A DNA stretch of 12,391 bases from Roseburia sp. CAG:309 (GTDB lineage: Bacteria; Bacillota; Clostridia; Lachnospirales; Lachnospiraceae): the NCBI GenBank assembly GCA_000434115.1, contig FR894069.1, positions 45,690 through 58,080 on the forward strand, in the 5' to 3' direction. Within the stretch, counting starts at the first letter, position 1; every line of letters begins with the position of its first letter. Below are positions 6,768 to 12,391 of the stretch, one piece after another. The notes below the pieces were generated by a model, which was given only the letters and a program-made list of their open reading frames with translations, did not search any database and had not been told where the DNA came from. Position numbers and translations under genes: made by a program.

Positions 6768-7730
6768 ATGCCATCACAGGAGAACAAAGAAAAGACGCAG
6801 CCGCTTTACCGGAAAGTGCAAAACAACATTATAAGGCAGATTCAGGAAGGCAAGCTGCAGGAAAATGACAAACTTCCCACAGAAACAGAACTTGGTGAAA
6901 AGTTTGGTGTTTCGATGGGAACGGTAAAAAAAGCACTGAGTGAATTGGAGAAAGGCGGCTATGTACGAAAGGTACAGGGAAGCGGAACCTATGTCAGTGA
7001 AGTGGAAAAGCAGGACATCGTCACCAGTGTGGATTCTATATTAGATGATACTTTTACGAGGATTCGCAGTATGTATGCCTGTGGATATCGCGAGATTTAT
7101 CGAAGCTTTTTAAAGAAAATGGATGTTTTTTATCAGAAGAAGGCGAAGATAAGAATTTTAGTGATTGAAACTGCGAATGAAATGCATTCGGTTTACCGCC
7201 ATTTTTTCGATGGCTATTCGCGTGTGGATGTTTCTTTTTCCGATATGGATACGATTGAGAAGCAGAAAGATGTTTTGTTTCACAATTATGATTATATCTT
7301 TATATCGAGAGAACATTATAAAGAATACCGCAATGTGTTTTGGGGCTGCAATGTTCCGGTAAAAGTGTTTATTTTGGATGTTGCCCATAAGACGCTGGCA
7401 AAACTGGCATCATTTACAGGCAAAGAAGCGGTTGTCTTATGTGAAACCTGCCATTTTCTGGAAACTGTTGAAATGACAGCGAACCAGATGGGAAATGATG
7501 CTTCGCTGCGTATGATCTCATACGAAGAGGCGGAAAATATGGAGAAGTTAGACACAGAGACAATCATTATCCCGCAGAGTTTTTCGGAAGATGCACCGGC
7601 AAAAGTACAGGAGCTGTTGGTAAAGGAAAAAGAAGAGGGGAAGCGGATTATCGAATATGTGCTGAAAGTGGATCAGGGATCCTTGTTATATATACAGGAA
7701 CTACTGGATAAAAGCCGGGAGGTGGAATAA
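6768..7730 (+). CDS. GntR-family transcriptional regulator (first of a tandem pair)
   Basis: A 320-residue predicted repressor/activator. Residues about 12-76 form a GntR winged helix: PLYRKVQNNIIRQI, LPTETELGEKFGVS and the wing QGSGTYV. The recognition helix reads VSMGTVKKAL, with Met50 in place of the Arg that most GntR proteins have at this point (equivalent to FadR Arg45). Residues about 125-320 form a C-terminal domain I cannot assign: it shows alternating beta/alpha character (RILVIET, YDYIFISREHY, VKVFILD, TIIIPQS) and lacks recognisable UTRA, FCD or aminotransferase landmarks. It probably senses a small molecule. The gene is first in the rightward operon and directly faces the hut operon; its stop codon is contiguous with the start of the second regulator. 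An ATG at 6759 is also in frame but is adjacent to the ribosome binding site. Confidence 0.9.
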   Translation: MPSQENKEKTQPLYRKVQNNIIRQIQEGKLQENDKLPTETELGEKFGVSMGTVKKALSELEKGGYVRKVQGSGTYVSEVEKQDIVTSVDSILDDTFTRIRSMYACGYREIYRSFLKKMDVFYQKKAKIRILVIETANEMHSVYRHFFDGYSRVDVSFSDMDTIEKQKDVLFHNYDYIFISREHYKEYRNVFWGCNVPVKVFILDVAHKTLAKLASFTGKEAVVLCETCHFLETVEMTANQMGNDASLRMISYEEAENMEKLDTETIIIPQSFSEDAPAKVQELLVKEKEEGKRIIEYVLKVDQGSLLYIQELLDKSREVE

Positions 7731-8714
7731 ATGGATTTTGATAAAAATACACCAATTTACAAACAGATTGTCAATTATATTATACAGCAGATTGAAACAG
7801 GAGAACTAAATCCGGGACAAAAATTGCCGACAGAGAGAGAACTATGTAATTTGCTTGGAGTATCGCGGGGAACGATAAAGACGGCGTTTAAAGAACTCGA
7901 GTATCAGGGAAAAGTCGAGATCATTCAAGGAAGCGGTACCTTCGTAGCCGGTGGAAAATCGGAGAAGGAAAGCAAATATATGGAGGAGCAGCTGGATATC
8001 ATGCTTCAGAAGATGGACCGCCATCATCTGAGGAAAGAAGAAGTGAAAGAGAAAGTGTTAGATTATATTATGCACCATCTTGAAGGAAACGAACGAATCC
8101 GGTTTGCCTGGGTAGATTGTACCCATGAGTTCTTTGGAGGAATTCAGGAACAGCTGGAAAAAGAATGCAATTTTAAAGTGGACTGTTTTGTTTTGGAAGA
8201 TGCCATCCGCCATATTAAGTATCTGGAGAAAAACTATGATCTTATTGCAACAACCGCCCGACATTATCCAGAATTGGCATCGGCAGCATCAAGACAGATA
8301 CTGCGTGCAGCGATTTCTCTCGACCGGACTGCCGTTAGAGAAAATCTTAAGATCAAAGAAACGGACAAAGTCGCAGCATTGTACCACAGCAAGCGGATGC
8401 TGCGGAGTATCTACGAGCAGTTTGTAGATCTGTCCGTAAAAGTACCGATTACGGCGTATCAGGCAAATGATGAATATTCGAGTCTTTTGGAACATTTGGA
8501 TCGTTACAATGCAATTGTGGCAGGGGTCGCAGATGAAGAAAAGATTCGTGATGAGATCGTTCGGCTTGGTATGGAGAATGATATCAAAGTGATAGTATAT
8601 CGTTACTTTTTAGATGAAGGTTCTATCGTTTCCCTTGGTGCCAGCGCCAAAGAGTATTGGCGCAGAGAGGCAGGCGAAGAATGGAATGATGAAAAACAAG
8701 GTTATTTTTTCTGA
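7731..8714 (+). CDS. GntR-family transcriptional regulator (second of a tandem pair)
   Basis: A 327-residue paralogue of the preceding gene. The winged helix at residues about 8-72 matches the first regulator at roughly half of positions, and its recognition helix VSRGTIKTAF keeps the canonical Arg46. The C-terminal domain (about 115-327) is more diverged but keeps a common layout: a basic (R/K)IR strand and NYDLIATTARHY against NYDYIFISREHY in its neighbour. This suggests tandem duplication and divergence, possibly with a heterodimer or two different effectors. The effector domain resembles a small alpha/beta or periplasmic-binding-protein-like fold, but I cannot name it. GGGAGGTGG (7717-7725) lies 5 bases before the ATG, inside the end of the first regulator gene. 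Confidence 0.9.
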   Translation: MDFDKNTPIYKQIVNYIIQQIETGELNPGQKLPTERELCNLLGVSRGTIKTAFKELEYQGKVEIIQGSGTFVAGGKSEKESKYMEEQLDIMLQKMDRHHLRKEEVKEKVLDYIMHHLEGNERIRFAWVDCTHEFFGGIQEQLEKECNFKVDCFVLEDAIRHIKYLEKNYDLIATTARHYPELASAASRQILRAAISLDRTAVRENLKIKETDKVAALYHSKRMLRSIYEQFVDLSVKVPITAYQANDEYSSLLEHLDRYNAIVAGVADEEKIRDEIVRLGMENDIKVIVYRYFLDEGSIVSLGASAKEYWRREAGEEWNDEKQGYFF

Positions 8715-9579
8715 TGTAGCATTAATGATCGTGTCGCTGATATGGGGACTCGGATATCCGATGACCAAATGGGCGACGCAAGGTTTTGAACCTTTTTATG
8801 AGACAGGAGTTCGCTTTGGAATTCCCGGGATTATCTTAGGAATCCTATTCGTGAAAAAAATTATTCACATGGATTTTGCGACATTTCGTGCCGGATTATT
8901 GGTAGGTGTTGTTATTGTGATTGGAAATGTTTTGCAGTTTGCAAGCATGAAGCAGGTATCTGCCGGAAAAGAATCATTTTTGATTGCTACTTACATATTA
9001 ATGACACCTTTTGTGGCACGACTGATCAGCAAAGAGGCACTTCAATGGAAAAGCATACTATTTTGTCTTCTGGCAGTTTTAGGAATTGGCATCCTCTGTT
9101 TTGATGGAAGTACGATGCATCTTGGCCTCGGCGAGATAGAAGGTCTTTTGGGGGCATTGTGTTTTGCCATTGAAATTACGTTGATCGGAAAATGTGTTAA
9201 GGAAGTAGAGCCAATGGGCTTTGTTATCATACAAATGCTTTCTTCGAGTGTGATATCATTTGTTATTGCACTTTTTGTTGAAGAGGCACCGGACTTTCGA
9301 AATATGCAGATACAGCCATTGATTGGAATAGCATATCTTTCTATACTGAATGGTGTAGTAACGAGACTTTTGCAGAATTACGCACAAAAGTATGCTACTT
9401 CCTCTCATGCGTCGGTCGTGCTGGCGACAGAATGCCTGATCGCGGCAGTAAGTTCGGCACTTCTGACGGACGAAGTATTTACGGTACGTATGATTATTGG
9501 CTGTGCTATCATATTTGCGGCGACGATGCTCGCAGTATGGGATCAGATCCGCACAGAGCAAAGGAGAGATAATCTATGA
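8686..9579 (+). CDS. EamA/DMT-superfamily transporter
   Basis: An integral membrane protein of about 297 residues with the expected ten hydrophobic helices arranged as two EamA repeats. The first begins ALMIVSLIWGLGYPMTKWA, the typical start of a DMT exporter, and the second begins near LGLGEIEGLLGALCFAIEI. The C-terminus ends AATMLAVWDQIR with a basic tail on the cytoplasmic side. DMT proteins move amino acids, metabolites or nucleotide sugars; the substrate cannot be predicted from sequence. The frame is open from 8614, but the conserved part starts only after 8686, so the ATG at 8686 (or the adjacent ATG at 8689) is used, with an AGGCGAAG-type weak binding site. It therefore overlaps the end of the regulator gene by 29 bp. 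Its TGA overlaps the next start in an ATGA. Confidence 0.85.
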   Translation: MMKNKVIFSDVALMIVSLIWGLGYPMTKWATQGFEPFYETGVRFGIPGIILGILFVKKIIHMDFATFRAGLLVGVVIVIGNVLQFASMKQVSAGKESFLIATYILMTPFVARLISKEALQWKSILFCLLAVLGIGILCFDGSTMHLGLGEIEGLLGALCFAIEITLIGKCVKEVEPMGFVIIQMLSSSVISFVIALFVEEAPDFRNMQIQPLIGIAYLSILNGVVTRLLQNYAQKYATSSHASVVLATECLIAAVSSALLTDEVFTVRMIIGCAIIFAATMLAVWDQIRTEQRRDNL

Positions 9580-10391
9580 AAAACCACATTAAAACACTCA
9601 AAATCGAAGAATTATTTTCTATCAAGGATAAAATTGTCCTTATTACGGGAGGAGGCGGACTGGGTCTGAAACTTGCAGAGGCCTATGCCGTAAATGGGGC
9701 AAAAGTGATTCTGACACATTCCACAGTAAAAAAGATTGCACAGACAAAAGAAATAATGCAGAAAAAAGGGGTATCTCTTGATGTGATCGCGATGGATCAG
9801 ACAAAGAAAGAGGAAGTGGATGAGACGGTCGCAGCAATCGCGGAAAAATACGGGCACATCGATGCGCTGATCAATACAGCGGGAATTGCGCCGTGGGGCG
9901 ATACCGATGATTTTGACACGAAACTGCTACATGACATTATGGAAGTAAACGTGATCGGAACTGTGTATGTAGACGAGGCTGTCGGCCGCAGCATGATCGC
10001 CTGGCAGAAAGAACATTCCGATTTTAACGGAAAGATTGTCAATGTCGGTTCTATGGCAGGTGTTGTCTGTCATTCGTACACTTCGATGCCATATCAGGCG
10101 AGCAAAGCAGCAGTACATTCCCTGACAAGAAGTTTTGCGACTTGCTGGGCAAAATACAATATTAATGTAAATACGTTGTCGCCGACCTGGATGATGACGC
10201 CGATGCTCGATGGAAGTGAGCAGGAATACTACGATGCCGTAAACCGGGTGCATGCGTTTGGGCGCATGGCAGATGTTGACGAGATGGTTGGAGCAGCAAT
10301 CTATCTGACGAGTGATGCCTCGAATTATGTCACGGGACATCAATTGCTGGTAGATGGTGGATTTTCCTGTATGAAACCGCTTGAGTATTAG
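9576..10391 (+). CDS. Short-chain dehydrogenase/reductase (SDR)
   Basis: A 271-residue classical SDR, an NAD(P)-dependent oxidoreductase of alcohols, sugar acids or keto compounds. Cofactor region TGGGGLG at residues 24-30, D74 in IAMDQT, INTAG at 99-103, active-site N125, S159 in VNVGSMAG, Y173 and K177 in YQASK, and the C-terminal VTGHQLLVDGG. The N-terminal ELFSIKDKIVLITGG pattern resembles gluconate 5-dehydrogenase and related sugar-acid dehydrogenases, a weak hint of substrate type. Two oddities: the glycine loop is one residue shorter than the usual TGxxxGxG, and the usual PG after the active site is PT (LSPTWMMTPM). AAGGAGAG (9561-9568) is 7 bases before the ATG, which overlaps the transporter stop. 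It likely makes or consumes the carbonyl linked to the next enzyme. Confidence 0.9.
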   Translation: MKNHIKTLKIEELFSIKDKIVLITGGGGLGLKLAEAYAVNGAKVILTHSTVKKIAQTKEIMQKKGVSLDVIAMDQTKKEEVDETVAAIAEKYGHIDALINTAGIAPWGDTDDFDTKLLHDIMEVNVIGTVYVDEAVGRSMIAWQKEHSDFNGKIVNVGSMAGVVCHSYTSMPYQASKAAVHSLTRSFATCWAKYNINVNTLSPTWMMTPMLDGSEQEYYDAVNRVHAFGRMADVDEMVGAAIYLTSDASNYVTGHQLLVDGGFSCMKPLEY

Positions 10392-10403
10392 GGAGGTGTT
10401 AAG

Positions 10404-12391
10404 ATGAAAGACGCATTGAAAGTAACGGAAAAAATACAGTGTTTAAGTGATACAAGAGAAGAGGCGTTTAAACGAGAAGAGATTCCGCTGCGGGACGCTA
10501 TTTATGAGGAAATTTTTGACAGTTGTCCAAACGAATCAAAAAATGTGCAATTTGCTCTGGGATTTGCAAAATTCCTGGAGAAAAAGTCGATCCGCATCAT
10601 CGAGCAGGATGTGCTGGCAGGATATCCCTACCACTATGGTTACAATACGACATTCCCGATCGCGATGGAGGAAGATTTTGATCCGGCTTACCGCCCCGAT
10701 ATTGAATTGGATGGAGAGCGGGAGGCACGCGATATTATGGCGGCGCTTGGTTTGTCCGCGGATAGTAAGGAAATGCAGGACTGGAATTATTTTGCCAAAG
10801 GAACGTTGACCTGGCTGTTCAAACATTGGCATTCCGGGCACATTTTGCCTGGATATGATTATGTATTGGAACTCGGTCTTCCTGCCCTTGTTAAAAAAGG
10901 AGAAGAAGCCTTGGAAAAGTATAAGGGGCATCGGAAAGATGTCGTTCAATCCATGCTCATCTGTGATCGGGCAGCCATAAAGTACATCAAGCGATATGCC
11001 GCACGGGCGTCAGAACTTCTGCAAACGACAGAAGATGCGGAAGAAAAGAAGTATCTGGATAGGATTTACAAAAGTTGTCAGACGATCAGCGAGGGAAAGC
11101 CGGAGACCTTTTTTGATGCGGTACAGCTTCTTTGGTTTTTACATGAACTTATGATCTGTGAAAGCATTCCGTCCTCGATTTCTCTGGGACGGATGGACCA
11201 ATATTTATATCCGTTTTATAAGAAAGACATCGAAAGCGGAACATTGACGGTAGAAGATGCGGCAGAGATTCTGGATGCGCTTTGGATCAAATTCAGTGCA
11301 AATCTGCAGGCATACCAGAATATCACGCTTGGCGGAACGGATGCAAATGGAAATCCGGCTTATAATGAGGTGACTTATCTGTGTATGCATTCGACCAGAA
11401 AACTGCGTTATGACCAGCCATCGCTGAGTTTCCGCTATACAGACAATCTTCCGGAAGAAACCTGGGAAGAATTGGTTGCTTTGATTCAGACGGGAACCGG
11501 ATTTCCGGGAATCTTTTATGATAAAACGTGTATCGATGCCAGGATACGATCAGGCGTTCCGAAAGAAGACGCGGTCCGTTACGGAATCGTCGGCTGCGTG
11601 GAAATGGGGACGCCCGGTGAGGAATTTACTATGGTTGAGATATCGCGGTTAAATTGGCCGAAATTGATCGGATTAATGTTAAATGATGGAAAAGATGTTT
11701 GGAATCATACCGAATATCCGCTAATGACGGGAAAACGATGCGAGGATATCCACACATTTGCTGAATTTTATGACTGGTACAAAGCGGAATTGAAGGCTTT
11801 TACGGAATTGGTGGCTAGGTGCGTCAATCTCTTTGACCGGATGCTGCCAAAATGTTATCCGTTGCCGTATTTGTCGTCGATCATGCGTGGCTGTTATGAA
11901 AGTGGAAAAGATCTTACCGAAGGCGGCACAAAGTACAATAATTCCGCAGTAAATGCCTGTGGTATCGCGACGACGGCAGATTCGCTGATCGCGATCAAAA
12001 AAGCGGTTTTTGAGAAAAAACTGGTAACACTTTCAGAGTTTCGAGATGCGCTGACAGCGGATTTTAAAGGCTATGAGAAACTGCATCATTTTGTCAGTGA
12101 CGTATGCCCGAAATTTGGCAATGATGATCCGGAAGTTGACGATATTGCAAAAGAACTTTTGAATTTGTTTTCCGATACCGTGGAGCAGTTTAAGACGCCA
12201 CGGGGCGGAAATTTTGTCATGGGAATTTACTCGGTGGAAGATCATGCGCACATGGGGATGCGGACAGAGGCTACGCCGGATGGACGGCTCGGCGGAACGG
12301 CATTTTCTAACTCAGTGGCTTCTGTGCAGGGAAAGGATACACATGGCCCGACAGCTTTGGTGAATTCTGTCGTTTCCTTGGAATTGAACCG
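10404..12391 (+). CDS. Glycyl radical enzyme, lyase/dehydratase class (3' end beyond window)
   Basis: 662 codons are present without a stop; family members are about 780-850 residues, so the C-terminal glycyl radical loop (RVxG) is missing only because the window ends. Landmarks: GHILPGYDYVLELGL (145-159), SISLGRMDQYLYPFY (258-272), NITLGG (306-311), GTGFPGIFYDKT (364-375), the active-site Cys398 with Glu400 in GIVGCVEMG, GGTKYNNSAVNACG (507-520), FGNDDPEVD and TEATPDGRLGG (621-631). Cys-x-Glu is the signature of glycyl radical dehydratases and C-X lyases, and the Cys-Cys pair of pyruvate formate-lyase is absent. CVEM instead of the common CVEP, and FYD where many members have an Asn-Asp pair, suggest a substrate outside the well-known groups. 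GGGAGGTG (10391-10398) lies 5 bases before the ATG. It needs a radical-SAM activating enzyme, expected just downstream. It implies an anaerobe. Confidence 0.9.
   Translation, partial: MKDALKVTEKIQCLSDTREEAFKREEIPLRDAIYEEIFDSCPNESKNVQFALGFAKFLEKKSIRIIEQDVLAGYPYHYGYNTTFPIAMEEDFDPAYRPDIELDGEREARDIMAALGLSADSKEMQDWNYFAKGTLTWLFKHWHSGHILPGYDYVLELGLPALVKKGEEALEKYKGHRKDVVQSMLICDRAAIKYIKRYAARASELLQTTEDAEEKKYLDRIYKSCQTISEGKPETFFDAVQLLWFLHELMICESIPSSISLGRMDQYLYPFYKKDIESGTLTVEDAAEILDALWIKFSANLQAYQNITLGGTDANGNPAYNEVTYLCMHSTRKLRYDQPSLSFRYTDNLPEETWEELVALIQTGTGFPGIFYDKTCIDARIRSGVPKEDAVRYGIVGCVEMGTPGEEFTMVEISRLNWPKLIGLMLNDGKDVWNHTEYPLMTGKRCEDIHTFAEFYDWYKAELKAFTELVARCVNLFDRMLPKCYPLPYLSSIMRGCYESGKDLTEGGTKYNNSAVNACGIATTADSLIAIKKAVFEKKLVTLSEFRDALTADFKGYEKLHHFVSDVCPKFGNDDPEVDDIAKELLNLFSDTVEQFKTPRGGNFVMGIYSVEDHAHMGMRTEATPDGRLGGTAFSNSVASVQGKDTHGPTALVNSVVSLELN

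Noticed and set aside
6592..6777. A 61-codon minus-strand open frame across the divergent control region
   Set aside because: It has no ribosome binding site and covers both promoters and the palindromes. Its hydrophobic, Phe-rich translation is what AT-rich noncoding DNA gives.
8614..8685. N-terminal extension of the DMT transporter
   Set aside because: These bases encode the conserved end of the second GntR protein in another frame. The DMT homology begins only after 8686.
10447..10809. A 120-codon plus-strand open frame inside the glycyl radical enzyme gene
   Set aside because: It is a shadow in a different frame of a well-supported coding sequence and has no family resemblance.
10404..12391. 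Pyruvate formate-lyase as the identity of the glycyl radical enzyme
   Set aside because: Pyruvate formate-lyase has adjacent Cys-Cys in its active site. Here the motif is Gly-Cys-Val-Glu, the dehydratase/lyase signature.

Overview
The window looks like a chromosomal segment of a low-to-moderate G+C anaerobic Firmicute, probably a clostridium of the Lachnospiraceae type. This is inferred from strong AGGAGG-type ribosome binding sites, tightly packed operons, consensus-like promoters and an oxygen-sensitive glycyl radical enzyme. No RNA gene, insertion sequence, CRISPR array or terminator was found, and almost every base is in a gene or in one 234-bp divergent control region.

The left half (1-6533) is a leftward operon for late histidine (urocanate) catabolism. 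In transcription order it holds an M20-type amidohydrolase of the N-carbamoyl-amino-acid hydrolase family, a HutF-like formimidoylglutamate deiminase, imidazolonepropionase (hutI), HutD, a long-class urocanate hydratase (hutU), and the first codons of another gene running off the left edge. Together they can take urocanate to imidazolonepropionate, formiminoglutamate, N-formylglutamate and finally glutamate plus formate. The M20 enzyme would replace the usual HutG at the last step. Histidine ammonia-lyase is not in the window.

The right half (6768-12391) is a divergent rightward operon. It holds two tandem GntR-family regulators that share an unrecognised C-terminal domain, a ten-helix EamA/DMT exporter or permease, a short-chain dehydrogenase/reductase, and a glycyl radical enzyme of the Cys-Val-Glu (lyase/dehydratase) class whose last part, including the glycyl radical loop, lies past the right edge. 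Gaps are 0-14 bp or short overlaps, so this is almost certainly one transcript.

The two operons are joined by 6534-6767. Here a TTGACA-N16-TATGAT promoter (leftward) and a TTGATA-N17-TATACT promoter (rightward) have their -35 boxes placed as mirror images inside a 33-bp near-palindrome. Four exact GGTAT half-sites and one GGTGT lie around it, and a perfect 16-bp palindrome sits in the leader of the rightward operon. This points to joint control of both operons by one or both GntR proteins. The most interesting possibility is that the glycyl radical enzyme, dehydrogenase and transporter form an uncharacterised pathway coupled to urocanate/histidine breakdown. The substrate cannot be read from the sequence.
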